A stretch of 64,000 nt of DNA from Akebia trifoliata (GCA_017979445.1 CM030711.1:38432757-38496756), one strand, 5' to 3'; shown: positions 24,314-36,065, counted from the first letter of the stretch. Made by a program: numbers and translations. Notes: generated by a model not told the origin, from the sequence alone.

Positions 24314-27300
24314 CACCTTCCTAGTCAGTTGATCACGAGCATCAATGTCCAACTCGATGACTTTCCTACCCGATAGAAATTGAAGGATGACGATACCAAA
24401 ACTGTAGACATCACTTCCACAAGTAAGCTTAGCATTGCTCATGTACTCGGGGTCCATGTAGCCTAATGTCCCCCTAACATCTGTGAACACTTTACTCTCC
24501 TCCATCCCAAGCATTTTTGCCAACCCAAAATCAGAAAGTTTTGGTTCCATATTTTCTCCCAGTAATATATTTGTTAGCTGCAAGGGAAAAAAAAATAATC
24601 GATGAAACAATCGTTTTTTACCTGATCATGGCCTAAGGTCAAATTACTAAGACAGTATAATTATAAAAGAAAAGATGAGAGTGATTCACTATCTTTTAGA
24701 AAGAAATTAAAAATCAAATTAACATTGCTTATCTGGGCATGTTTTACTATCTAACTGTGTGCAATTCTTCGGTGATTTACATAAGAATTGGTGTGGCATT
24801 AATAAAAGTTGGTGTGGCAATAGCATATCTCTTAAAATATAATTAATAGTTTTTGGGGTTATAGTTGCATTTGATTAGAATTATAAAAGATCTAATTAGA
24901 AGAGTTGGCCATAAATAAGGGTCTAAACAATGTGAAAATAGCCCAAATTTGATTACCCAGGCCGTCAAATTTCATAAAACTTGATGGACAAAAGGACCGA
25001 ATTGGCATCAAATTTTTCATTGTCAAAATTTTATTTTCGACTAGCCGAAACTATCAAATTAATAAAGGATGGGAGAAATTCGATAACTCTAAACCGTCAA
25101 ATTTAGGAACATCAAGAATTTTGACAGTGCTATCATCAAAATTCAATTTCTAAAATATGTGGGTCTTGGCCTATCAATTTTTTTGTCGAATACTCCAATT
25201 TCCATGTAGTGCTAAAGATTTAGGCTTAAAGAAAAGAAAAGAAAAAGTATTTGAAAGAAATCTTTTAGAAAGAAATTATAGCTTGGGAATTCTCTCCAAG
25301 CCCTATTTCCAACCTCCAAATCCTAAAAACCTAATTTCCTAATAATCAATCACCAATCAGATTTAAGACAAGTGCTAGATTTCTGATTGAGTCAAACATT
25401 CCTTCTTCTTTTTTCTCACCTTGATATCTCTATGAACAATGCAACCATCTGGATGAGTGTGGAGAAACCTCAGTGCAAGAGCACAATCTCTCAAAATCTT
25501 GACTCTTCTATCCCAAGTAAGAGCAGTATCTCTCTCTGTAATTAATTAAGGACCCATGCATGTATGAGTTAGTAGTAAACAATTCAAACCATATTTTCAA
25601 AACTCGAGAACTCGAGTCGACTTTCCATTGAACCTAGTCAATTATTTGAGTCAAATAAATATGTACTAATTATATTAAGATTTACATCTATGTTTTAATT
25701 TTTGAAAATAAATATAATCCATAACTTGGAGGATTTCTTACCCGATTATTCAATGCACTTGCAAGTCAACTCGTCCGAATTCTGAGTTTGAGTCATAAAG
25801 ACTTTTAGAGACTAGTCAACTCCAAAAACTCAAACCAATCGAATTGATTTAGCCGGGTTTCAAAAACTCAACTTGACTCAAATCAAAAAATTTCGACCAT
25901 CAATTTGGACAAGTCAAATAAAAATATATTAAATTTAAAATGATTTTTTTTTTTTGTTGTTGTTCTGCACTAAATATTGCATTTAGGCAAATTACTCCAT
26001 TCCATTCCTGACCCGACTCGGTGCATTTTAGATCTGACTCAGTTGAGTTAACTGATATTTTCCAAGCTGACTCAGTGAGTTGGTTCCATTGAGTTTTGGC
26101 ACTGAGTCACCTTGAAATCCAATCGAATTAAGTTAACTCGGCCAAGTTTCAAGTCGACTCAACGAGTTTTAAAATTATGATTAAGAAAATATTACTCTAT
26201 AAGAAGAAACATGGAAGATTAGTGAGGATGAGTATTATACTTAGGAGATGTTGGGCAAGATTCCCATTAGAACAGAACTCGTATACGAGGTATTGCTCTC
26301 CATTGTCTATGCAACAGCCGAAGAGGCAAACCAGATTGGGGTGTCTTATTCTTGAGAGACCTTCAACTTCTCTTGTGAAAGAATCAGACATATTGCTCTT
26401 GTAAATGTGCTTTATTGCAACAACTTGTCCACTTGGAAGAACACCTTTGTAGACTCGGCCAGCGCTTCCGGCCCCTAAGCATACTTTGTGGTTGCTGAAG
26501 TTCATAGCGTTCTCGATCTCAGCCTTGGAGAATCTATAGAGACCCGACCATTCGAGGATCTCTTTCCCTTGTAGAGAGTAAACTAAATGTGTTACAACAA
26601 CAACAACAACACAACCTTATCCCAAAGATTTGAAAATAAAGTGCAATACGAGACTTCCCAGGAGGGTATTCATCCTAGTACTATTATGAGTCAGACACAT
26701 TTAATTGTGGAGTTATATTGGGTACATTGTCACATATAAAAAAATAAATACAATAAAGGTAATTTATTAATATCTATAGATACTTGGCCATATATCGATC
26801 TCTTTTCCTAATGGAGTGCCAATGCGTTAAATCACAAATTAACAAAATCTATATTATCTTTGAGTGAGATTTTGGAGACCCCACATTTTATTGGTCCATG
26901 TGTATTAAAGGCATTAAAATGAGAATATTTTTGCAAATTCGGGATGTCTTTTAATACACGTGGACTAATAGGATTGTGAGGTCTCCAAATTAAATACGAA
27001 CTTTGGTTGATTCCTTAGTAGTGTATATGGTTCGATTTTGTGTTCAGTACCATAAGAATAGAACAAAACATAGGGCTTGGAGAATTTATAGAGTTATAAC
27101 CATTTAGAGGCCCCTTTCCTTTATGGAGAGAAATTATTAACAAAATCAACACTACTATTTTGGTTGGTTAGTATGGGGGAGTATCAGATGGGAGAGTTAG
27201 AAAATCACGACTCATTTTAAAAATGTTTAGACAAAACATTCTGATTTCGATCGAGATTGGAACAAAATGTCAACTACAAATAAAATGTCACAACGTGAAA

Positions 27301-30015
27301 AAAGTCCTATATTTGACGGCTCAAGATCGTCGAATTTCATAAAATTTGACAGACTAAGGAGTCAAAATTTTCACTGTCAAAATTTTTTATTTTTTGACAG
27401 ACCGAAACCGTTAAATTAATGGAGGATGGGAGAAATTTGATGGCTTAAGCCGTTGAATTGGGGATCATAAACGATTTCAACGGTTATAGGCCATCAAATT
27501 TTCTTGTCAAAATTTGTGGTTTTCACATAGTTCGTTAGACATTTTGTTTGATTTTTTTTTTTCTCCTAATTAACCAAAACAATACCTTGAGACGATATTT
27601 TAGCTCTTGGTTAGTAATATGTACCTTCAAACGGTTTTGGCAACCTCTTCCTTGTCACAAATTTAATGAGCGCAATGATCAGAATCATTAATATTATTGC
27701 TACAAAAATCCCTAACAGTGCTTTCGCAGCCGAATCTGAGAAACAAAGAACTGCCATTAGTCTTCCATCAAACGATCATTGAGATGGGATGAAAAGCACA
27801 GGTTTCCGAGGGATTAATATAGGTTACGTAAGGTTTTTGTACCAAGGTCAAAATATGAAAACAAATAAAACATTAGATACATACGATATTTTGAAATATT
27901 TACATTCCTAGATAAATTAATCAATTTCTCTAAAAGATTTTATAGTGAACTTACCTTTATACCTCTTTGATTTAATATATTCAATAATGTAATTTTTGAA
28001 AAATCAAAGACATATAAAAATATATTCACTACAAAAGATTTTTTATTTTTATTTTATTACATTAATTGATAAATTTATCCGAGTATCCTCTCATCTTAAT
28101 TAACCATCGTTTACGATTAAAAAATGAAGTATTCTTTATTAATTACTAGGGTTGTCAATGGGTATGATCATACTCGAGATCCAATCCATTATGAACCAAT
28201 AACTTTGGACCTCTGATTGACGATTTCAGTTTGGATAAGGTTATGATCTGATATCTTATCGGATCGGTTTGGGATCAACCACGTCTTGACTCATGCTTGA
28301 ATAGGTCAACCATGCTATGAGCTTGTTTGAGTCAACTCGTTTAGTCCCACTACTCTATTAGTTCCATCAAGGTTATTTGCTATGCTTTAAAACTATGTCT
28401 GAAATCTCAACGAGTCGACTAGAAATTTGTCGAGTCTATTAACGAGTCAACTCAAAAACCGAGTTCACCGATAAAAAAGAATAGAAATTCCAAATGAGGA
28501 GCTGCACTTACATGTGAGTTTGATGTAGCCCTGCTCTGCACATACACAAAGACAATAAAGTTTCAGAAGAAGGGGGCAGAGAGGAAAACAAAACTATTTT
28601 ACTGTTTTAGTTGAGATATATCGATTATAGTTCTAAAATTTGATTAATCGCCAAGAAACTCAGCCGAGTCTATTCGAGTTGATAGAATCCTAGGTGACTA
28701 GGTATAGAAACTCAAAAGGATATTAAATGCAACAGCAACAAAACTCAGTTAAAGTTTCTAACCACCTGACATGACTATCTTGATGAATTGACTTGGCATA
28801 AGGGTCCGAGTCACATATCAAACTGAGTCGAGTCAAGTTGAATTGTCCAAGTTTGGGTTGACTTGATGAGTTCTAAAAATTATGATTAAGATCTGGTTCC
28901 TTGCAACCTGACTTAGTCGATTTTTAAGTTGGCTAGGAAAATTGGTTTCATCATGGTTTTGGGCTGAGCCCCCTTGAAATCCAATCAAGTCAACTCTATT
29001 TGAACCATTTCAATTTTGAGTCGACACAATGACTTTAATATATATACATATATGGGGGGCATTGGGATGGGGTTAAAAGTTTCATATTGGGCTGATTTTT
29101 TAGAGGATGATTTCCTCATCATAGAGATCATCCTCACAAAAAATCAGCCCAATTCAAATCTTTTAAGTTATATAGGACAAATTTTGTTAACCAACATTGT
29201 TGTCGTCAAAGATTGTCAGCTATATATATATATATGGGGACGGTTCATGGGACATATGTAAAAACATTGGTTTTTCAAAATATGGGTTAGAGGTTTTGGA
29301 TTGAGCTGACTTTTTGCGAGGATGGTCACTATGACGAGAAGATCATCCTTACAAAAATCAGCTCAATCTGAAACTTCTAAATCCATCAAAAGTGATTTAC
29401 AAATTATTGGCAAAAAATCGACGGTCCACATTCTAAATCACTTTTAATGGGGTTAGAAGTTTCAGATTGGACTGATTTTTTTTTCCGGATGATCTTCCCA
29501 TCATAGAGATCATCCTCACAAAAAATCAGCTCAATCCAAAACTTCTAACCCATATTTTGAAAATTTATTAATATTACATCGTTTTTACATATGTCCCTTG
29601 ATCCATTCCCTATATATATATGGGGGCAGTTCAAGGGACGTATGTAAAAACAATGATTTTTCAAAATATGGGTTAGAGGTTTTGGATTGAGCTGATTTTT
29701 TGCGAAGATAGTCACTATGATGAAAGATCATTCTCACAAAAAATCAGTTCAATCTGAAATTTCTAAATCCATCAAAAATGACTTACAAATTATTGACAAA
29801 AATTGGTAAAAAATCGATGGTTCACATTCTAAATCACTTTTAATGGGGTTAGAAGTTTCAGATTGGGCTGATTTTTTTTTTCGGATGATCTTCCCATCAT
29901 AGAGATCATCCTCACAAAAAATCAGCTTAATCCAAAACTTCTAACCCATATTTTAAAAATTTATTAATATTACATTGTTTTTACATATGTTTTTTCATGT
30001 CCCTTGATCTCTTCC

Positions 30016-30049
<34 letters not shown>

Positions 30050-31870
30050 ATTTATATGATTAATATTTAGTTTCCCAAACCTTTTGAATCCAAAGCACCC
30101 AAACACCTATAGAAATCTCCAACCCATTGAGGATCATCCCTAACATGATCAGTAGCAGCAATTGTAACAACAGCAACACCACAAATACCTTCGGAGGTTT
30201 TATTACCCTTTGATTGAAACTGCAATATTAAATTATTTCTAATGTCTTCAATGGAGTCGGTGCATTTCTTGCATGCCACGTTGAAATCCAATGCATAATC
30301 ACTCAAAAGAGAACAGTTTTGAGCGACGATTTCATATTGAGGTCGAAACCTAGATTTATAACTTGACAAGGAGAAGTTAGAGCATGGAGAACTCCCATGA
30401 TATAGTTTTTCGAAACCACATGATTCAATGGAGACATCTCGTTGGCGGTGAAAGGAACCGTTACATTCCTTCCATTGGTCTTCGTGTAGAAAGAGCGATG
30501 GGGGGTAGGGATCGAGGGTGAGGTTATCAGTGGCATGGAGTGCTAGGGCTTCTGATAAGGCATTTAGTGCATTTCTACAACATCGCGTGGTAGGGAAGCT
30601 GTTCCATTCATTGATACCTTCTGTCACTCCAAGGCATTCTCCCATTGGCAAGTACGGGTATGTTGTAAAATTTAATTTGCATACTGCATGCAAATCACAA
30701 ATACATAAGAGGGTTAGCTAATTTCTCATGCATAGTGTTTAAACATGGCTTTGTCGAATTGACCTAAATTTGGCCTTTTAATTTTTTATTTTTATGGATA
30801 ATAAGACAAGTTGACTAGTAAAATATGCTAAAGTGAGCAGCTTTATTAAATCTAATGCTTCGTGGGCAGGGGTGGAGCCAGGATTTCTCTCATGTGGGGG
30901 CAATGTAAGAGTGGAAGTTTTTTTGTGAGGGCAACGAAGATTGTAAATTTTTTTGTGGGGGTAACATAACAATGGAAACTATTTTGTGGGGCAACTAAGA
31001 GTGTAAAACAAATTGGGAGAGCAATAGTTCATTAATCCAAAGAAGCTTTGAAAATTCTTATGGGGGCAAGTGCCCCCATTGCTCCCACTCTAAATCCGCC
31101 CCTGTTCGTGGGGATGTTGGCATCAGGCGTGAATCGGATCCTCTATAGCATATTTTTACATTTAGCAAATTTTCCACAATTGAGAGAGCGACATGTTGAA
31201 AAAAATACCAACTCAGTCATCTAGAGTTCATGGCCTAGATGAGATTTACAAAAAAAAAAAAAGGACTTTTTTATTTGATCATAGACTTTTAAAATGAAAC
31301 ATGCCTACTGAACTCTCACAATGTGAAAAAAAGCCTAAATTTGATGGTCTTGGGCCGTCAAATTTCATAAAATTCGACGGACAAAGGGGTCGAATTTTTC
31401 ATTGTCAAAATTTTTTTTTTCGACGAGCCGAAACTGTCAAATTAATGAAGAATGAGAGAAATTCGACCGCTCTAAGCAGTCAAACTTGGGAATATTTAGA
31501 ATTTTGACGGTCCTGAACCGTCAAAATTTAGTATCAAAAATTCGTAGGCCTTGGCCCGTCAATTTTTTATGTCGAATTTTTCAGTTTTCACGTAGTGTCT
31601 CAAGTTTAAATTAATTGATTTTTTTGTCTTGTCAACTTGATGTTCTCTTAACCGTCCAAAAGTGCTTCAAGACCATATAAAAATAAAATAATGGCTTAAA
31701 ATCGAATTTGATGAAGGACGATAAATAGGATTAAAAAATGTAGAAAATAGAAGAATAAATATTAAAACAAGACCTGATGGATCTTCTGGTGAAGCTTCCA
31801 AGCTGATTTCCATGAAGAAAATCATCATCACAACTAGAAAGAACATAAGCTCTAGTGTTATATTTCTCAT
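23351..31870 (-). CDS. Receptor-like Ser/Thr protein kinase with Cys-rich (SPARK-like) ectodomain, nine exons
   Basis: Nine minus-strand exons join in phase: 31774-31870, 30081-30683, 28512-28535, 27625-27735, 26241-26582, 25420-25535, 24317-24577, 23563-23763 and 23351-23413, about 605 aa. Exon 1 gives a signal peptide (LELMFFLVVMMIFFMEISLEA). Exon 2 is an ectodomain of about 200 aa with many cysteines (RCC, ACKKC, SCGF) and N-glycosylation sites; the Cys pattern fits the SPARK domain. Exon 4 gives the membrane helix (LLGIFVAIILMILIIALIKF) and a basic stop-transfer. Exons 5-8 form the kinase: loop LGAGSAGRVYKG, VAIK lysine, HRDIKLTNILL, SDFGLAK, GYMDPEYM. All catalytic residues are present, so it should be an active RD-type kinase. 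An alternative acceptor at 26567 would shorten exon 5 by five codons. It probably signals at the plasma membrane; the ligand is unknown. SPARK assignment is inference. Confidence 0.9.
24270..24309. repeat. (CA)n microsatellite in kinase intron 7
   Basis: About 20 uninterrupted CA dinucleotides lie immediately beside the 5' splice donor of the exon ending at 24317 (minus strand GTGAGTTTGTGTG...). Length variation here would sit within about 10 bp of the donor. Confidence 0.9.
24926..25211. mobile_element. CACTA-type MITE in kinase intron 6 (copy 1)
   Basis: The ends are (C/A)ACAATGTGAAAA and CATGTAGTG, flanked by a 3-bp CTA duplication (24923-24925 and 25212-25214). The body carries repeated CCGTCAAATTT and related inverted phrases, shared with copies at 27289 and 31317. 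A 3-bp duplication and CACTA-like ends fit the CACTA (En/Spm) superfamily. Confidence 0.7.
25590..26175. repeat. Dispersed GAGTCGACTCG-type repeat in kinase intron 5
   Basis: The phrases ACTCGAGTCGACTT, CAACTTGACTCAAATC and GACTCAGTTGAGTTAACT recur here and at 28380-28460 and 28640-28990 in introns 3 and 2. They form a low-complexity inverted pattern of GAGTC/GACTC words. I cannot define termini. Confidence 0.4.
27289..27532. mobile_element. CACTA-type MITE in kinase intron 4 (copy 2)
   Basis: It begins CACAACGTGAAAAAAG and ends TTTTCACATAGTT, with the family core (TTTGACGGCTC, CCGTTAAATTAATGGAGGAT). It is the shortest and most decayed copy; the terminal base and the target duplication (TGT versus CGT) are imperfect. 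Confidence 0.65.
29036..29220. mobile_element. Micron-like MITE, copy B (kinase intron 2)
   Basis: The core GGGCTGATTTTTTAGAGGAT and its inverse ATCATCCTCACAAAAAATCA lie between (TA)-rich runs. It lacks the outer arms of copies C and D and is probably a truncated relative. Confidence 0.55.
29236..29610. mobile_element. Micron-like MITE, copy C (kinase intron 2)
   Basis: Starting GGGGACGGTTCATGGGACAT and ending CCCTTGATCCATTCCC, it has imperfect inverted arms (GGGACATATGTAAAAACA / TTTTTACATATGTCCC) and an internal smaller palindrome. It is bordered on both sides by (TA)n. It is highly similar to copy D next to it. Confidence 0.75.
29622..30015. mobile_element. Micron-like MITE, copy D (kinase intron 2)
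   Basis: It is a near duplicate of copy C in the same orientation, starting GGGGCAGTTCAAGGGACG and ending CCCTTGATCTCTTCC, and separated from C by a short (TA)n run. The far side is (TA)n followed by (TG)n up to about 30048. The tandem arrangement suggests either repeated insertion into the same microsatellite or duplication through the TA runs. Confidence 0.75.
30867..31104. mobile_element. hAT-type MITE in kinase intron 1
   Basis: The terminal inverted repeats CAGGGGTGGAGCCAGGATT and AATCCGCCCCTG-type end are flanked by a perfect 8-bp duplication TTCGTGGG (30859-30866 and 31105-31112). The body has repeated TTTTTTTGTGGGGGCAA-like words. An 8-bp duplication with CAGGGG(C/T)GGA ends is diagnostic of hAT. 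Confidence 0.85.
31317..31597. mobile_element. CACTA-type MITE in kinase intron 1 (copy 3)
   Basis: The ends CACAATGTGAAAA and TTTTCACGTAGTG are flanked by a perfect 3-bp TCT duplication (31314-31316 and 31598-31600). It is the best preserved copy of the family seen also in introns 4 and 6. Confidence 0.8.
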
Positions 31871-31954
31871 CTTCTCTCCTCAGTTGGGTTTGCTTAGGTA
31901 CATGGTGCGTGTTTAGAAAAGTTTCAAACGCTAAAGAAAAAGTGATGGTGATGG

Positions 31955-31968
31955 AGAAAATATATATG
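31955..31968 (-). promoter_or_regulatory. Possible TATA box of the receptor kinase gene
   Basis: On the minus strand CATATATATTTTC lies about 90-100 bp upstream of the start codon at 31870. Spacing suits a short leader, but the region is AT-rich, so this is only a candidate. Confidence 0.3.
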
Positions 31969-32084
31969 ACAGCTAGCTTATCCATTCCTCGTAGAGATCG
32001 AGGATAAGATGGATATCCACATTAATTTTGTTTAAAATATGGTTGTTTGCTTGGTGATTACAACCACATTTCTTAGAGATTGAC

Positions 32085-32087
<3 letters not shown>

Positions 32088-32137
<50 letters not shown>
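32088..32137. repeat. (TA)n microsatellite
   Basis: About 25 TA dinucleotides are uninterrupted, upstream of the receptor kinase gene. Confidence 0.9.
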
Positions 32138-32139
<2 letters not shown>

Positions 32140-33700
32140 ATCTTTAATAATAAAGAAATAAAAGGTTAAAGAGAAATAAATTATGAAAGAAGTGAAACCC
32201 TTACAAATCGATCCGTTTTGCGGGTGGGTCGGATTGAATTCGGCCCATGAAGTTCTAAATCTTATCCAATAAAGTACGACATGTTTCCGAATCCAATCCT
32301 ATAATTAAAATAGGGATGATCCAATTAGTTCAATTAATTGAATTTTAATTTGAACCATGATAAAATGACTCCCCCATGTGACAGACTCAAAATACTCACC
32401 TAGCGTGAGGTGTGTCAAAACCATAGATTTTCTTTCATTGGGATATACAACTGCACGGATTTATGGTGATGTGCGGTTGTGTATCCTGAGGCATAAAGTC
32501 TATGGTTCTGGCACACCCCCATGTCAAGGAGCATTTTGAGTATACAATGTGGGGGAGTCATTTTATCACGACTCTTTTAATTTTTATCTATAAAAAAAAA
32601 ATGGATTTAAATCTATTGACAGACCTATTTGGAGGGTTGTTGATGGGTTAGATTGGATCAAATTCAATTTGATATAAAAATATAGGTAAATAATTAACAA
32701 AATATATAACACAATTTAGAAGCTTTCTCACCTCTAAAATAAGATTACCATTATATTGGCAATTTCACTGTATTATATTACTATATTACCAGTTTAAAAC
32801 TACAATTAAAAATTACAATCATGCATGATAAACAAGTACTAGAACTGTCTAGAAAGAAAAATCTATGAGGATGAGGGCATCATTGGATCCATTACCGATC
32901 CTCGAGATGTGGATATAGATTTTTGTTCCAACGGATACGACAATACAGTGGAAATTAATGGATTTATTTGTCTTAGTTACATAAAATACAAGTGTTTGTG
33001 ACGATTGGGTCATGGTGATGGTTTCATTTTTTATGGGGGTCTGGATCTAATGGTGCATCATGTTGGGGTGATAATTAGGAGCAAATTCATTAAGATTTCC
33101 TCTCCTTGTGACTAAATAACACAATAGGGTGGAGTATCCAAGTCCTCCAACTTACAGCCAAAGAGAAAAGAGGCAGAGATGCTGAGATCGGCATGCATGT
33201 CATCCTATTTTAATTTTTTATTTTTTAAAGTTTGTAAAAGAGTTGTAATTATAACTGTGGATCCCACAATGAAACATATAGAACAAATGTTATTATCCGA
33301 ATATTAATTAAGGAAATAGACAAATGGGATATTTTTAATTAGTTATCTCCAAGAATTCAATTGGGGGATGTTTCTTTCATGAATACTATGGGGTCTATTT
33401 TCGGCCTCACACCTTGAGATGCGCACTACTAGATGATGGGTCAAGTTTCCTCCCATTGAATTGGATGGTGTGCAATTCCATTTCAACAATCAAATCAGTT
33501 GATAATTGAATTCGAGTAGATGTCCCATCCACCATGCTTGCCAATCAGGCCTTGGCGTTAGGGTGGTTGCCTCACCTATTTCCATTTCATCCCTTTTGTT
33601 TCGGGGCCTTGTTTGCCTTGATAAGGTAAGGCTTGTCCTATCATGGTCGAGTGGTTCTCGAGGATTACACTAGAATGTTTTATGCACTCCTAGTACTTAT
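32138..33700. other. Intergenic DNA with inverted-repeat traces
   Basis: No gene is seen. Two phrases around 32365-32440 and 32490-32570 are inverted relatives (GACTCCCCCATGTGACAGAC versus ATGTGGGGGAGTCATTTTAT; both near ATAGATTTTC / AAAGTCTATGGTT), which suggests a MITE of about 220 bp. Termini are not settled. Confidence 0.4.
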
Positions 33701-33730
33701 TCTCAAGTGTTTTGTGGTATCTCCCTTAAG

Positions 33731-34350
33731 AGCAACTTCAATGCACTTCCATCCCCTCTCAATTGCTACTTTGGAGAGTTAAATCCAAAATATGTGTCTC
33801 CAAAACACTATCCATCCCATTCTCCAAAATGTAGAGTAAGATTTTCAATATCCATTTTGGCTAGCAAATTTGGATTCTCCATTCCTCCTCAACTGCTATT
33901 TTGAAAAGTCATTTTGGATTTTATGGGTCTCCAACGCACTATCCATCTCCATCTCTATTTTGGGTTGAATTAAAAAAATATTAAAATATTTATGGATAGT
34001 CATTTTGGATAATTCCTTTGGATTTGCTTTTGAAACAACTCTAATGCATTCTTTATCTCACTCTCTATCCCTTCTCAACTGTCATTTTGGAGAGTTAAAT
34101 CCAAAATAAGGGATTTCCAATGCACTACCCATCCTATTCTCCATTTTGGATAGCAAGTTTGGAGTCTCTATTTTTTGGATCAAAAAAATTTCATGACCTC
34201 GACTGCCATTTAGAGGAGTCATTTTGGATTTTAGGGTTTCCAATGCCCTATCCATCTCCATCTCTATTTTGGGATAAATAAAAAAATATTATAATATTTA
34301 TGGATAATCATTTTGGATAGCATGGTTGGAGTGAATACCCCTTGAATATC
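33731..34350. repeat. Tandem duplication, period about 316 bp
   Basis: Two units both contain TTTGGAGAGTTAAATCCAAA (33771 and 34087), ACTATCCATC / ACTACCCATC, CATTTTGG and TCCATCTCCATCTCTATTTT. A further partial continuation reaches about 34490. No coding sense is apparent. Confidence 0.7.
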
Positions 34351-34499
34351 CAAAATGGCTATCAATAAGCTTATGACAATCCATTATGGATAGTCATTTT
34401 AGATAACATGGTTGAAGTGCATACCCTTGAATATATAAAATGGCTTTCCACAAGTACATGGCTATCCATTATGGATACTCTCCTTGGGGTTGTGATGTA

Positions 34500-36000
34500 G
34501 TACCCCCCAAATTCTAACATGAATCCCCATGATTCCATGCTAAAATCCAAGGCATTAAAATCACTATAAAAAATGATAATATCATAAATAGGTTAATCCA
34601 TTGATAAAATAATAATATTGCGGCAAATAAAGAATAATTTATAACCAAAAAATATTGGAGTGTGAAAACTAAACATCAATTTTTAACCTATAATCCACTT
34701 ATAATACACCAAATACATAATCTCAATAAATAATGTGAATAACTAAAACTCTAAAAACATCTTCAAATAGATGGAGGCAACTCTTCCGTATAATGAATTC
34801 CATGTACATCTTCTAAATTTAACTGTTCGAAGATTAACTCCATAATAGCTAACATATTTGAAATGGTGAAGGATAGGGTGAGTAACAAGGGAGTTGCCCA
34901 ACATGAAACAAATATCTCAAACTAACAGTCTCTTAAATATGATGGTAAAAATCATTTTAAAATATTTGAAAATACATACAAATTTTTCTGTATAAGTAAA
35001 ATAATCAATATCATGCTAGACATTTAAATAAGAATAAGTTTGATCATAACGTAGCTTCTCGTAATAAAGAATAACTACAAAATAATAAAATATTTGCAAA
35101 AGTTACCAATCTACCAGTGCTAATATCAAAATATAATATCATCCTTCAACTATTATGAAACATTTCTTAACATAATGTAAAACAAACTAGAAACATAAAT
35201 ACAATATTATTTAAAACAGTTTACAAGATAAATTTCAGTTCAATAAAATAAAGCATGTTCAATAATTTAAGTACAAACAAGGGTATTTTGTTTCCTAAGA
35301 GCAATGGAATTACGACTAGATACTTCCTAGTTAGGATATGAATTGTTCCAAATTTCACCAATGTGGAACCTTATTATTAATTTCTGATTCTGTGGCTAGT
35401 TGTTGCACTCATAATGCACAAAAAATGATGGTCCAAGACAGTCATTTTTGAAAAAAAAAAAAAATGACTACTCTAACCATTGGCAAAGCTGTCGTTTCAT
35501 AAGGAGTCGTCTTTGATTTACGACAGACCAAAAATGTTGGGAACAATGACTATTTTTCATAGTTGAAAAAATGATTGTCTTCAACAACCTTTTATTAATG
35601 ACAATTGTTATTTGTGACAATTTAGGGCTGTCGTTTTTTAGATTTATGAGTAAAAAAAATTCTTTTTAATAGGTTATGACTACTCTCTCTCTCTCTCTCT
35701 TTCTCTCATACACAAATACAAAAGAAAACAAAGTTTGCAAATACTATAACCCATTTTCCCATCTTACATACATGTATTGCTTTTAAATAAAGAAAAAAAT
35801 AATCCAAAAACATACAGTTCCCTCCATGGATATAGAGAGGAAGTGAATTAAACAGATAATGACTTTGAAACATAGGTAGAATGGAGAAGACTCGTAAGTT
35901 TTTTTTTTTTTTGGCCATTAAAGAAAGAATTAATTGAGTAACAATGGATATATATGGATGTGAATGACGTGACATAATGACGTGTGAAAAATGTACACTT
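34500..36000. other. Noncoding AT-rich DNA with a (CT)n tract
   Basis: A (CT)n run lies at about 35684-35706. The region 35410-35640 repeats GACAGTCATTTTT / GACAATTTAGGGCTGTCG words, resembling a decayed MITE. No gene is recognised. Confidence 0.35.
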
Positions 36001-36002
36001 GT

Positions 36003-36006
<4 letters not shown>

Positions 36007-36065
<59 letters not shown>
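36007..36065. repeat. (TA)n microsatellite
   Basis: About 29 uninterrupted TA dinucleotides. Confidence 0.95.

Noticed and set aside
24251..24610. Kinase frame ending in a Cys/Val run (VCVCVCV)
   Set aside because: The tail is read-through of the (CA)n intron repeat past the donor at 24317; the exon ends at LTRK.
30067..30693. Frame starting MHAVCKLNFTTY as a stand-alone 208-aa protein
   Set aside because: The first residues lie in the intron: a CATGCAG acceptor precedes TATGCAAATT, and a signal-peptide exon at 31774-31870 joins in phase. It is exon 2 of the receptor kinase.
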